Below are positions 1-11,660 of a DNA stretch of 64,000 bases, piece by piece; the stretch's first letter is position 1, and the number at the start of each line of letters is the position of its first letter. The position numbers and the translations under genes are program-made. This DNA is from Glossina fuscipes. Taxonomy: Eukaryota > Arthropoda > Insecta > Diptera > Glossinidae. The stretch covers positions 3,632,902 to 3,696,901 of the forward strand of contig NW_023998426.1 in NCBI RefSeq assembly GCF_014805625.2, given 5' to 3'. Under the pieces are notes generated by a model. That model did no database searches and was not told the origin of the DNA. It saw only the letters and a program-made list of their open reading frames with translations.

Positions 1-634
1 GCCGTTGTTTACTTCTTATGTTTCAAGATGATTAATATCTTCTTTGCATTTGCTCTCGATGCAATCGCGAAATGGAAACGTAACAACAATATTTGTTGAC
101 ATTCTGCTCGGCTCTCTAGTTAATAATTTGTCAAGTTTCTTATGATTTCTTCTTCTCGAAGTCACAGCGAGATGTGTCTGTCGGTATATTCTTTTTTGCT
201 TTCTTTCCTTATTTTTTGGGGTAACAAATTATATTAACTTTATATATAAACGTTCATAATGTAAGCAGGTGGCTGGATTCCTGTTTATATATATGTATAT
301 ATATACGTATATATATATACGATTGGATGTGAGTGTGTGTTTTGATCTAACAATGCATTTCCGTTACAAACTAACAAATTTTTATGTCATGTTATATCCT
401 CTTATATAAAAATCCATGCGGCCACATAAACGTTCACTTTCATGCATTCGCACACACACATACACACACACATACACATGTGCATACAGCAACAAAAGCA
501 GCAGTAAACATACGATAACTTAGTATAATTTTTGTTGGTGTTATTGCCGTTTTTGTAACTTGTCAATGGCTGCTTGAACTTCCGTCAACTATTTCCGTTT
601 ACCAGCAAATTGCATTAAAGACCAGGTCTGCTTC

Positions 635-688
635 GTTTGTTTGTTTGTTTGTTTGTTTGTGTGTGTGTGTGTGTGCGTGTGTGTGTGT
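635..688. repeat. Compound (GTTT)n(GT)n microsatellite
   Basis: About six GTTT units run directly into about 14 GT units with a single GC interruption. It is a likely length-variable marker with no coding role. Confidence 0.9.
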
Positions 689-1371
689 ATGGCTATTTTA
701 TGTTGGAGCAGCTGAGTTAGCAGCTTGAATAAAAAAGTGCAGACTGCCGTTGTATTCGTATTCGCAATGGTTTGACGTTTGATGTTGCTCGTAATATATT
801 TATGCTGTTGCTTTTCTTTATAACATTTCAATTTGCTCGAGTTCGACGAACAAAAAAAAAGAGGAGAAAAAAAAAATGTAATTTCAATTCTTCAGCTCAA
901 AATTCAGCTTTAATTGTGACCGAAGCGTGGCGTGGCAAGTCTGTGTGGAATGCTTTCCCTCTGCTCCACTTTTCTTTCTTTCTTTTTTTATTATGCAGAG
1001 AGTTACAGTTGCTAATAATTATATAATTTCCTCTACAAAGTGAAAGTTAATTTGTTCTGTTGACGTCCTCGGTATTATTTCCTTTTTAATTCATTTCATT
1101 CATCTATTCATTGCCATAAAAGTGCTTCATTTTTGAGCATTGATTTCTTTCCGCTTTTCTTTTTTAATAATCGCTTTCCATTTCTTCTTTTATTCGCTGA
1201 ATTCATTTAAACAGAAATTAAGTGATATTAAAGTCGCAAACGATTCGCAACGTATTCTATTTTTCAATTTTAATTATTTTCGTTTGCTTTTTTCTTTTCC
1301 TTTCTCCCCTATCCGCCTTATTGCTAAATAATTCTCTTTGATGGCACTTTACTTGATATGTTTCGTTGAAA

Positions 1372-1400
1372 GATTTATTTATTTATTTATTTATTTATTT
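1372..1400. repeat. (TTTA)n microsatellite
   Basis: About seven near-perfect tetranucleotide units. Confidence 0.9.
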
Positions 1401-1596
1401 ACATTTTCGCAATATTCTTTGCGTATAGTACACTCTATACATCCGTTGCCGTTGCTGTAAAGAAAAAAAAAAGAAGAAGAATTTTATCATTTATTAATCA
1501 GTAAATTGTACTTGAGATCAGTCTTGAAAGCGTAATTAATGAAAATTATTTCATTTTGCGTGTTACGAATAAACTTGGCGGCCAAAACAAGTAAAA

Positions 1597-1790
1597 GCAC
1601 TATAGTGGACAACAATTCTTCATTAAATATCCAACACCACCTTCTACTTATTCATATAATGACTTTGTGTTGGATGTGATTGAAAAAGTTGTCCGATCCG
1701 AACCATTTTCGTAAAGGTTCCCTCTTGTGGATGGTGCGTACTTTAAACATAAGAATACAAGATGGAGAGGACGGATAGACTTAGTTGCAA
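1597..1790 (+). repeat. Family 1 dispersed repeat, partial copy
   Basis: This copy shows the left-end motif of the family (ACTATAGTGGAC), then the CCAACACCACC and TTATTCATATAATGACTTT blocks and the block GTCCGATCCGAACCATTTTC. It stops before the usual GACAGACAGACAAGCTT core and is followed at once by the start of a second copy. The family is non-coding, about 340 bp long, and occurs about 20 times here in both orientations. Confidence 0.7.
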
Positions 1791-2375
1791 ACCTAGCAAA
1801 ATACTATGGTGAATTACGGTCGACTATTAAATACCCTACATCACCTCATGGTTATATGTATATATAAGGGTATATATATGTATATTTTTTTTCTTTATTT
1901 TTTTTCTATGACCAATCAATCACTCAGAGAATGTTACCTTTGCGTGTAACAAGGTGACGGTCGGAGAGTAGAGGAGGAAAAGGCAAGAAATAGGCAGGTA
2001 GGGGACACAACCCACGGGATGTGTTCTCACTCAATCGCTAAGTGTTATGCGACTAAGCACTCACGGTAGCTACGACCGCACTTGAGATTCAAACCCGCGG
2101 ATAATTGATAGTTGCGGTACAAGAAGTGGCCCGAACCTAATCATTTTCAAAAAGATTCTCCCTCCCTTTGGCATAATCCAATTATTTAAAGTATCTTCCA
2201 AATTGCGGCCTGTAGATTGAACACAAGAAAACAAAATGGACAGACAGACAGACAAGTTTCGATTAATCGATATAATAAAAGTAAAGGTAAGTCTCATATT
2301 CTTCAGGGTGTTGCATCCATCTGCACAAATTTACGATAGCGTAGTACCGCAAGTGGTATGGGGCGTAACTAGTTT
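1791..2375 (+). repeat. Family 1 copy split by a family 2 insertion
   Basis: The left end (ACTATTAAATACCCTACATCACC) is at 1828-1850 and the rest resumes at about 2100 with GTGGCCCGAACC. Then follow AAATTGCGGCCTGTAGATTG, the GACAGACAGACAAG core at 2240-2254, the GGGTGTTGCATCC block and the right-end palindrome near 2340-2365. The 1905-2095 interval belongs to family 2, so the younger insertion lies inside the older copy. Confidence 0.7.
1905..2097 (+). repeat. Family 2 repeat (tRNA-related, SINE-like)
   Basis: It starts with ATGACCAATCA after a T-rich run, then has the family block GGTGACGGTCGGAGAG, a purine-rich stretch, and a region that looks like an RNA polymerase III internal promoter. 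TCGCTAAGTG resembles an A box and GATTCAAACCC about 51 bases later resembles a B box. Matching copies lie near 15.8, 22.5, 32.7, 37.9, 43.8, 51.3 and 63.0 kb. The SINE assignment is inference because the tRNA-like part is not at the 5' end as is usual. Confidence 0.55.
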
Positions 2376-3289
2376 TCGTTCATAAAGACATTGAGAAACT
2401 GCAAAAATCGTAGAACAATGCACAGAAAGAGATGAACAAATGTTAACAAAGTATGTAGGAGCACCATAAGATTCTAATGAAAAGGGTTTCTTTTTAATTG
2501 GTTACACACACTTGACGTTACTGTGAACTAATGTGAACATTAACTTTTTGCTTGCGTTTAATGCACTGTCAGTGCCGTGTCTTGCTGATAACACACATGT
2601 CTTCCATTTTGATATCATTTGTTTTCGAAAATGAAAGTCTTGAGATCATTTCAAAATTACAAATCTACATTAGTGCGTTTGCATGTATGTAGAATTTTTA
2701 TTGTAATTTTCGAAGCCACAAATATGCCTAAATGAATATTGGAATAAAATATGTAAAATATGTATAAAGTATGCAAAGTATGTATGTGTAATTGTGTGCT
2801 TTTCATATTTTCCTCCATAGATGGAATATTTTTCGATATTTTCCTAGAGGAGAATAGCAAAAAGAATGTGAAATGAAATAATGAGAAATTCGTAATAACT
2901 TGAAAACGAATCTCTCGTAAGCGTACAAACAAAAGAATCTTAAATTATATTTAAATTTTAATCAAATAAATTTTTTTAAACAAATGCTAAATCGTAGTTA
3001 AAGTCGATAGAGAAACTCTACGCTTTTCAATGTAACATTCGAATAGCTTTATATGTGTTGCCAATTGCGTAGAGAACCTATTCCGTCCTTCAGTCAATTT
3101 TTTGTTAATGACCATAAACTATATCAATTGAAAAGTAATATCGAAATATCTTCTATCAGGAGACAAATGGTTAACAGTCATGCAACCGGGTACAGAAATG
3201 TCAATTTATTGAGTTTCTTATAAGTTGTGATTACTTATTGTGTGCCATTAAGCGTCATACTAAGCATACTGGGTATGCGAATATGAAAC
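2376..3289. other. Non-coding, nothing recognised
   Basis: AT-rich DNA with TATGTA-type short repeats near 2745-2790. No ORF with a recognisable family and no identified repeat family. Confidence 0.5.
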
Positions 3290-3960
3290 CCGAATTTGTA
3301 CATAAATGGCCCCAACATCGCTTGTATGGGACATATATGCCTGAACATGTACGCTGTTGTCGAATCTGATGCTAAATAAAGAGAATTTTTTCTTTGCCCA
3401 AAAGTAAAAGAGTCTCTCTTGGATGATAGCCTAACTGGAGACGTAAAGTGATAGCATTCTGAGAATCCCAGATGCAAAAATTGACGAATAGGTCCAGTTG
3501 TACCATTTGCATCTGTCGCTACACCGAATCGCTATAGCATGACGACGATACTCTATGTTTGAGTGAGACCAAAGGAGAGTGGTTTGCGATTAGCTATGAA
3601 ATCTATTAAAACGCTACGAACAGCACGTAAAAAAAAAAAAAAAAAACGAGAGAGACATCGTAAAAAGCAATATAAGTTCCCTTTTTCATATGGCATCCGT
3701 CCACCCCATCTACGCAGCAAAGTCGGTATGCGATACGATCCAAACATGACATGTGGTCTACTCACCAAACTCGAGTCGAACTTCCGACTAAGATTTGTTT
3801 GCTTCAGCAGCACATGTACTGGCTGAGCAGTGCTTGACTTCTGAGAGGGCTGTATGAATGGTTCGCCTTAAAAGAAGACTAACTTTTTCGGCGTGCCATT
3901 CGTAAGCTGTCAGATAGATGGGGAAAAAGCATAGCTGTCGTTGCGCAATATTTCGAAGAA
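3290..3960 (+). pseudogene. Mariner transposase fossil M1
   Basis: Reading the plus strand and changing frame twice recovers most of a mariner transposase. Visible in order are LTGDVK at 3431 (family TGDEKW, first catalytic Asp kept), ENPRCKN, TPNRY, a decayed HDNA motif (HMAS near 3690, second Asp lost), AAKSVCDTIQT, YSPN...SD at 3768-3788 (third Asp kept), AHVLAEQ, YEWF, and RRAIRKLSDRW to QYFE at about 3893-3957. One frame change coincides with the A18 run at 3629-3646, another lies near 3850. A TAA directly follows the third Asp where the family has Tyr. It is non-functional, and its spacing follows the family from the mid N-terminal part to the C-terminus. Confidence 0.8.
3629..3646. repeat. 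A18 homopolymer inside mariner M1
   Basis: Eighteen consecutive A within the fossil transposase. The transposase frame differs on its two sides, so expansion here probably caused one frameshift. Confidence 0.85.
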
Positions 3961-4739
3961 AATACTTTTTCTCTCTCTTACACAATAAATCTTTGCTTTG
4001 TTTGTTAGGTTTCATATCTACATACCCGATATATATGTATATATTATATTTGGGCGTGTGTATTATGCAGAATGTACACATATGCATAAGCATAATTTCC
4101 CCGGAGAATTCAAATTAGAAAAGCAAAATATGTAAAAAATAAATGAAATTCTAAAATTTATTGAAGAGAAATTTTTTTTTTATTTTTAATTTATTTTCAC
4201 AAACTTTTGCACTTTCACAAATCAAATAAAACTCTATATTTTACTTCGGAATATCTAAAAAAAAAAAAAAAAAAGAAAAAAGAAAAATAAATAAAAAATT
4301 CATGTTCGTTTGAAAACGAATTTTGCATACTATTCAGCTCATTATTCCATCATATTTAAATACGAGTGTAGAGGTTTCTGTTAGTCGGGCACATATCAGT
4401 AGGCTGTTCATCCAACATTTACATGGCCGTTGTAAATGATTTTGCAAAATTGGTTTCGCGATTTGTAGGAGCTTGAATGCTGTGTTGGGATGAAGCTCTC
4501 TCCTATGTACGCGAAATTATCGCTTATCGCTTTACACCATTGGCTTACGAAATCAAAATTATTAAAATATTTTTTAATGGCTATGTAAGCACAGAACGGC
4601 AGTAGCGTTCATAAAAACCACTAATAGAGACGACCTGCCAGATTGGCGTCAAATTTCAACAACGGCTTCACATTTATTCGTACTCTGTTGAAAAACGTGG
4701 GACTTTTTTCTTTGAAAAACTTTTATGTAAATAAACAGA
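3961..4739. other. Non-coding, A-rich tracts
   Basis: Contains a long A tract at about 4256-4274 followed by A/T-rich sequence. No gene was recognised. Confidence 0.5.
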
Positions 4740-4912
4740 AAGACTATAGTGACGTGTGGTCCATCATAAAATACCCTACACTACTTTACAGTTATTCATG
4801 TAACAGTTTTTCATAAAGTAAGGCATCATAGGGGAAGTGGTCGAAAAAGTGGTCCTAAGCTTTTTTCGAACCATTTTCAATAGCGTTCGTCCTTGGGACA
4901 AAACATATCATA
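4740..4912 (+). repeat. Family 1 repeat, left half
   Basis: Left-end motif GACTATAGTGACGTGTGGTCC, AATACCCTACAC, GTTATTCATGTAAC, GAAGTGGTCGAAAAAGTGGTC and the block TTCAATAGCGTTCGTCCTTG. It breaks off at about 4912 where a different hairpin repeat begins. Confidence 0.8.
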
Positions 4913-4990
4913 ACAACTAAGAAAGTTATGTTCGGCCGGGGCCGAATCTCGCATACCCACCACGATGCTTTTCGCATTCTACTCTCCAAG
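4913..4990 (+). repeat. Hairpin repeat of calyptrate-fly type
   Basis: CTAAGAAAGTTATG is followed by the near-perfect hairpin TTCGGCCGGGGCCGAA and then GCATACCCACCACGATG. This arrangement (AAG..., GGCCGG hairpin, TATACCC-like, CCACCATG-like) resembles very abundant repeats that I recall from house fly, stable fly and blow fly sequence. The resemblance is from memory; the hairpin is seen directly. Confidence 0.5.
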
Positions 4991-6795
4991 GTCTATTATT
5001 TGATACCCATGTAGATATTTTAAAATGAATCTATTTTAAGGCAGAAAATATGTCTTCATTTAAGGGATTGGGCAAAATAGTTTTAAACCGATCTCTGATG
5101 CGCCTTGAAAACTTTATGTGAGCATGAGGGATGTTTTCCGCTTTTGCACGTAGGGAGTAGAGTGCTTCGTAAAGTAAATGTGGAATATTTCAGCCTTTTA
5201 ACAGTTTCCGAGTAACGAGCAAAAACACACAAATTTTCGTTAAGAAAAGCGAAGTTGCGTTCAGTTTACGCTCCACTGCGCGTTGGGCCATTTTCAATGT
5301 CAAGTTGCGTATAGAAACCTCCAGTGTTTACACAAAATTTGAAGTCAATATCTTCTGTTTTGCGTCCAGGAGAGAGAGCGACATAGGCAAATCAATTTAG
5401 AAAATCGTGCTGCTCAAGAATATACATACTTTATAGGGTTTCTGAACCTTCCTTTTGGGTACATTATGAAAAAAAAGCAAAAGGAGTATATCCCCGTTTT
5501 ACAGTGGTGTCGCAGAAAAATATCGAAAAAGTTGCGAATTGTGGGTTGAACACAAGTAGGACAAGCGGACAGGATGGGTCTATTTTTACATTTTCCATTG
5601 AGTAAGTTGAGTTAATATATCCACGTACGACAATTGACGTAAAATATAAAAAGCAGGCGTAGATTTGATTTAAATTATGGTTGAAAGTTCTATGTTTTCC
5701 CCAACATAATGTTATTATGAAGGTAAGCTCGAAACTTCAATTCCATGGAAGAATTGATATACGGCCAGCTCGAAAAAGGATAGTTTCGAGAGTAAGGCGT
5801 TTAAAAAGCTCTAAGTGGCACTGATTCCAAGTACATTTAAGTAGTGACGACGCTCGAATCATTGTATTTTACATTGACCTCTGTTGGATATCATATTTGA
5901 ATATTTAAGTCCACCTTTTAAGAAGATAAAACGTCTTCACAAGTATATTTTATCATTTCGTTTATTTTGCTTTTTGTTTTCAATCTCGTTTCATTCGCAT
6001 TAGTTCCAACATTAAATTTATTTTTTGTATCTAATACGACAATTTGTATGCCAAGTTCAAAATGTCTATCTCATAAGAATGCCAACAGCAGGCTGACGCT
6101 TATGGATAAAATGAATTGATAGGATAGAGAGAAAGATTATGAATTCACATAGAAGACGTCTGTCGGTATCTATGCGTAGCAGTCAATTCAATCGGGATAT
6201 AGTTACGAACGGAATGTCAAGGTAATACACTTGTAGCCTTGACGCGCAGAGAAATTATTAATAAATTCAAATGCTATTCATGCGTATATATGTTGCGGTG
6301 TCAAGCACTTCCTTATGTAATAATCACACAATGCCTGGCGATATCTCGCTACAGTACGTAACAATATTTATTTTTCCTTTATAGCCTACTGAGTAGCGGT
6401 AAGTGAGGTAAGAAGAGAAGTAAATAGATAACTGCTCTTAGGTGGAAAGCAATGATAAATAATTCACTTAGTTATTACACTCAATAATCAAAGGCTTCGT
6501 GTGTAGCTAAGGCTCTCTCAGGCTTATCTTTCCATTTAATTATTTTTGAGTTATTCTTGGAATTTCCAAAATCAGTAAATGTGATATAGAAATCAAAACT
6601 TGCGTAATAGAAATGTTTTAATTCTTTCGAGTAAATTCGACAACGCCACTCAAATGTTCTCATCTACTCTTCAAATCCTCTATTTTATAATTTTACAGTT
6701 ACTTGGAATTTATATTGATCTGCAAGTTGAAAATAACATCAGTCGGAGGTCTACAAATATACCAGAAAGTGTTGTGTAAACAAAAAAACAGGAAA
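4991..6795. other. Non-coding; one weak family 1 fragment
   Basis: No gene was recognised. A weak plus-strand family 1 piece is at about 5505-5580 (CAGTGGTGTCG, AAAAGTTGCGAATTGTGGGTTG, AACACAAG and a GGACAAGCGGACAGG core). The remainder is unassigned. Confidence 0.45.
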
Positions 6796-7168
6796 CAAGT
6801 TATGTTTAACACAAATACCTCGTCAAAGTTTCGAATAGCTCCTCCTAGCTTATGGGTAAACGTAAGATATTGTAGTAAAAAGTTAATTACAAGATACTAT
6901 TTTTATAAAAAAGCCCTAGAAAGCATTACAACATATGCAGACTCTATCTCGGTTCTACGCTATAGGAGTTGACTTGTGTTCGCTGGGAACCCACGCGCAA
7001 CCGAAAACCTCATAAAGTCGACATCGTTAGCTAATTTATGTGCTATTTCCGCTAAATTACATGAGAAAGTGAACTCAGTTAGAGGCGTTATTTACGCCCC
7101 GTGCGTAAAGCATGTGCCGGAAGATGAAATAGTTCGTGAAATGGGCAATCAAGGAGTGACATTATTCT
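6796..7168 (+). pseudogene. LINE ORF1 (gag-like) fragment
   Basis: A single frame with one in-frame TGA (6970-6972) reads KALESITTYADSISVLRYRS, stop, LVFAGNPRATENL, then SLANLCAISAKLHEKVNSV, RGVIYAPC, VPEDEIVREMGNQGVT. This pattern fits the central nucleic-acid-binding region of ORF1 from Jockey/I-type non-LTR retrotransposons, in which a 'LR.G.LLV' strand and a 'LN..RGVIY' strand flank a helix. The CCHC knuckles and any reverse transcriptase are absent. Immediately after comes a TAATAATAA tract, the kind of tail I-type elements carry, so this may be an internally deleted copy. Family assignment is by recalled pattern only. Confidence 0.65.
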
Positions 7169-7477
7169 AAAATTATAATAATAATAATAATATTTTTATA
7201 AAATCAATAAGTAGCATTAGCATTTCATTTTCGGAATCAAATCTTTATGCAAACGTTCGATGTAGAAGTGGATAACAGCATCTTATTTTATCTATTATGG
7301 AAATCAAGCGCTATATACACTACTATGTTTAAAAAATACAGAGAGTTTGTGTTTTAAAAATATGGCCCTTTCGAATATCACAGAGGGAGCTAGGGAGAAA
7401 AATGGAGCGTTATCAACGTCTAACACACCAGGCAAGTACCTTTGAAAGCCCAATTTTGTATAGAAAGCGCACTTTTG
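7169..7477. other. Non-coding; short (TAA)n tract
   Basis: About five ATA/TAA units at 7176-7192 directly follow the ORF1 fragment. The remainder is unassigned. Confidence 0.5.
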
Positions 7478-8115
7478 TTATATGAAATTTTTGAAAAGTA
7501 TTTCGCTATCGCTAGTTATACATGTTTCCCAATTACCCGACAACTTGTGGATGCCACACCAAAAAACTGTTGCCCTTTTGAAAGAAATCGGTCATCGAAA
7601 CATTTTGGTATATCTTTCTGAGAGGAAAGCAGCCCTATTTAGTAAGTATGTGTTCCACCGATGCAAACTGATGGTAATAGCAAACGCTTGAGTTTGGTGA
7701 AGAAGCCGCATTGCTTAGCACTTCTCAGTTGAGCGTTTCTAATGTATTGCGAACCGGTTTTATTATGTGGGTGGATGGACACATGTTATCTAAAAAAATT
7801 ACTTTGTGTTGCCTTTTTTATGTTTCGTCCGTTTTTTTAAGATAGAATGGTTCAAGTCGCTTAATTCTTTTCAGCGTTTGCTATTAGTCCTTTCACCAGG
7901 CTTTAACACCTAATAACAGCACAACACTTTTCTGGTCTCGACAAACAGGGAATATAGTCTTTTTGCTAAAGCGATTTATTCCGGTAGTCAATGTTGAATT
8001 CTGAAAATGGATCCACTTCTCTTTCTCAGTTGAAAGACGATGCAAAAAAGACTTTCTTTCGTCTCGTTCGGACAAGGAAAATTTCCTGTCGACAATGTCT
8101 CTCTATTTGCCACAA
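7478..8115 (-). pseudogene. Mariner transposase fossil M2
   Basis: The minus strand gives, from right to left, RKFS, ERDERKSFLHRLSTEKEKWI (family KSFLHRIVTGDEKWI, first Asp lost), NRFSKKTIF, CRDQKSVV, KRQHKVIFLDN (second Asp kept, adjacent His lost), IIKPVRNTLETLN, EVL, SPNSS...YYHQFASVEH (third Asp replaced by Tyr), then after frame changes LSKGQQFF and WCGIHKLSGNWETCITSD near 7500-7560. The whole C-terminal two thirds of the protein is represented with several stops. The plus-strand ORF at 7482-7691 is its antisense shadow. It shares wording with M1 and M3, so those three are probably one mauritiana-like family. Confidence 0.85.
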
Positions 8116-9699
8116 GACTCGAAATTTTTCAAGTTAAAAAACATATTTTCAGATTGGAATACGATTGTCTGTAGTTGCCAGATGACCAAACTGTAAACAA
8201 AATCCAGCTTCAGACATGTGAGGTGATGTGCTATATAGAGCAAAATTCCGGTTTCGTATTTACATACTTGCTCGATCTAATGTCAAACAATTAACGAAAA
8301 TAAATACAAACACTGTAGAATGTTATCTATCTTAAAAAAAGAAGAAGCTAACAGATCGCATAAGGTGAATTCAGCTGACTTAGCTGAATTGTAAACCGGA
8401 AGTGAAAATTTAGAACTAAGCCTAAGGGTAATTTTTAAGTCGTAATTCAAACCAAAAGAAAAAAAGTATGGTTTTCTGTACTAAAAGGACAGATCTATAG
8501 GGCTGATGTACAGATTAACCTTGGAGTGAAGGTAATCGCGGTGTAAAGTATCAAGGAGACGTACCATTGAAATTGACTTGTTTCAGGATCCAAAATTCTT
8601 TAACTTCACCTACGGAAACTGTACATAGCCTATGAGAAGCATATTTTTATGCGCCGTAAAATTACGACAAGTGTAGTATATTTTTGGAAAGACATATATG
8701 GAGAGACAGCAATGAATCCCTTGTATTGTGACGAGAGGAACGTCAATAAGCTTCTGCCTTAGCATAGAAATGATCATTAGCCATAAATGGTAGAAAATGT
8801 CTTTAATGAATTGCCGCAGATCGAATTCATAGGGCGCCGTTTTCGAGAGATGAGACAGATGACCGGAAAATTGCAAAGGTATCCAAGTTTCTTATTAACA
8901 GAGATATTGTAAACGTAAACTGCAAACTGGCAAGCGAAGCATAATGAAAATTTACTAGTAATCAATAGCAGATCTCCCTCTTAAGTCTTACTATTTCATG
9001 GGCCATGATTGCTCTTCTACATGAATAAATTTTATTAATTCGATTTAATGAGTAATAATGCTAGATATTCTTCGAGTAAATATAATATTTTTCTTCTTAT
9101 TTAATTGTGTTTGCAGTAAATGCTTAAAGCGTTTCATGTATTGTTTTAATAGCAAGCAGAGCTTTTTTTTTTCCAATCAATTGTATTCGCCGTGATATTT
9201 AAGAAGAAAGGAAAAAAAAGAATGCTTTCTCTACTCGCACACTTGTGTCTATATAGATATTCATTTGTTTGTTTGCTGTAATAGCTTTTCACGGTATAAT
9301 TGACAGGTATATCAACCTTTAACCAAGGACTGATTTATCAATATTGATGTCCTTCATTCAAGGCAAGCACACTACTACAATGCATCTAAAAATATATACG
9401 AAACGGTTATGATTTCTAACCATATTTTTACACTTATTGCTTGCAATCTTTTTTTCTTTCCATGAACATGCATGCATGCGTGGGTATGTGCTCTACACTA
9501 TTTCTTCTTGTTATTTTGTGCTTGTAATTGTTGTTATTGTTTTGCTGTTATAGTAACAATGGCATGTAACTGAAAGCATTTGTTATATACGTTAGTTAAA
9601 GAGACTAACAAATATAGATAAAAATTTGTATACATTTGCACATTTATATAATGCCTACCTAAACGTACATGTATCATTATTTGCCTATGTATATGTTTG

Positions 9700-9747
<48 letters not shown>

Positions 9748-11029
9748 CATTTAACAGATATTAACAGCTGAACATAGTATGTTTTGTATAGCTATGCATG
9801 CTATTGTATATTTTTTGTGTGACTAAGTTACTCTTATATATCATCAATAAAGTTTGGACTGGTAGGCGTTTAGTGTTGGCGCCTAAAACATTTTTCTATA
9901 GGCACCGAAAACATACATACACACATTCAAGGGTTTTTTTGTTTTTTTGTTTCCTTTTTTTAAAATTTATACGTTTTAATGTTGGCATAATCAAACGTCA
10001 GGACGTTAGCTGTACGTGTATGTGTCTCGTATATAATATAGCAAGCAGTACAGTACAATAGTACACAGACACTACAGTTGTAAAGTATAGTAGGAAAGTT
10101 CTGAACATGAAGAAACGAACATTCATAAAAAATACATACGGACATAGAGGTGTTATAGTTATGTGTTGTCAGCTGTTGCTATTCATTCATTAGTTTTCAT
10201 GTTTTGTACACACACGGGAAGGTGTGCCTCCATGCATTGCAAAGTTATATACGTACGTACGTATACTGAAACAAAAGGGCTATCAGTAAGTGGAACTTAC
10301 TTTAGATAAATGAACAAGTTCATCAAGTTTAATAGATTGGAATAATGGTTAAGTTATCAACGCCGTTAACATTTACTATAATTAATCTAGAAACAATTAT
10401 CAGGCGCAGCTAAGATTTTCAAAGACAAATACATTTTACATCAATCATCAATTTAATGCAACATTTATTGCGTATAAAGAGTTTACATGTGAATGAATAG
10501 TCGCGATATAATATTTTTAGTTATCGTTTAATTATCTTATCTGGTATATGCAGAGTTTAGAGTATATCTAATATATGGCAATTCCTAATAAAAGCGATCT
10601 TTTAAACCAGAAGCCGAACCGAAGCTTGGCTCACTTAACTTTAGCATCATGTTGATCATGTTGAAATTTTGCACATAACCTTAGTTTGAATGATAATATC
10701 ATGCAGTAGAGTCAACTCTTCGACGAGGATTTAAAGTTTCAGATTTATTTTTCTCAGAAAGCTTCTGGTGTGGAAAGAGCAGGGCGAACTATAAGAGGCT
10801 AACTAAGTGAAAAATAAGTTCTACACAAAGAAAATTTTCCGCACGCAAAGCTTGCAGCGTTTATCGAAAATATTGCAATTGCTAAACTACATAAATATGA
10901 AACCGGATTTTGATGGTCTGCTTCTATGCAGTTTGGATGTCTGGCAATCGAATACATAGTCGTAATATATAGCACATATCGCACATATCGCAGCGTAAGA
11001 ATAATTTTTCGAATAGCGAAAATAACGGT
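8116..11029. other. Non-coding, AT microsatellites
   Basis: No gene was recognised. An AT/TATG array lies at 9696-9740, T-rich runs near 9935-9965, and a CGTA tetramer run near 10250-10262. The minus-strand ORFs near 8.6-8.9 kb and 10.8-11.1 kb have no recognisable domain. Confidence 0.5.
9696..9740. repeat. (AT)n microsatellite
   Basis: AT dinucleotides with a few G/C interruptions, ending in GTGTGTG. Confidence 0.85.
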
Positions 11030-11660
11030 TGGCAACATGTTTTCCTTACCCGAAGGAGACAAAAGAGGCACATAGGCATCCATCGCATCCTAACGGAAGG
11101 CGAAAAATGGATTCCTTTTGAAAATCCAAAGCATAAACATTGATGGATTGATCCAGGCGTACTTTCGACATTTATCGCAAGACCGAATCGCCTTGTAAGA
11201 AGACGATGCTCGATATTTGTTTCGGAAGTGTGAATAGTGGGTTCTATTATTAGCCTGTAACAGACTGATGAAAGGATTAACACAAAACGCTGCTAACAGC
11301 AGCTGATCGATTTCAACGGATTTCAAAAAAAGGAACGCAACGTAATCTTTTATATGATATCCATTCGTCCATCCATATAGTAAAACCGGTTCGTGACACC
11401 TTTAAAACAATCAGTTAGGAAGTGTTAGTCAATGGGGTTTACTTCACACATTCAGGTCCGTCCAACTAAGTCGCTTGCACGCTTCGATGGGGCGAGTGGT
11501 TGCTCAACATCGCTTCGTTTCTTACGAAAACATACGAAAACGACTGCTTTGATTGGATGACTGGTTTGCCTCAGAAGAACAACAAATGTTTTGGCCTAGC
11601 ATACACAAATTGTCAGATATAGGGAAATAGTTTATGATAAGCGATAAACGATACTTCGAA
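11030..11660 (+). pseudogene. Mariner transposase fossil M3
   Basis: Stitched plus-strand frames read RRRQKR, IHRILTEGEKWIPFENPKHKH, a stop, WIDPG, ARPNRLVRR (family TGDEKW...NPKRKKSWVDPG...ARPNR), INTKRC, QQLIDFN, then LLYDIHSSIHIVKPVRDTFKTIS (second Asp at 11356-11358), SGPSN in place of APSD, GRVVAQHRFVSYENIRKRL, DDWFASEEQQMFW and IHKLSD to RYFE at 11660. The first Asp is Gly and the third is Asn. Roughly the last two thirds of the protein is covered. Minus-strand ORFs of 78 and 119 codons here are antisense shadows. Confidence 0.85.

Larger units (their letters stand above)
1..1596. other. Non-coding AT-rich DNA with microsatellites
   Basis: No gene was recognised. The stretch holds TATA/GTAT-rich repeats near 288-322, CA repeats near 447-485, a compound GTTT/GT array at 635-688, and a TTTA array at 1372-1400. 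Short ORFs here translate simple repeats or poly-A/T and show no domain. Confidence 0.7.

Noticed and set aside
1905..2097. A genuine tRNA gene in the family 2 repeat
   Set aside because: A/B-box-like motifs exist but no cloverleaf with acceptor and anticodon stems could be drawn, and copies diverge in those parts.
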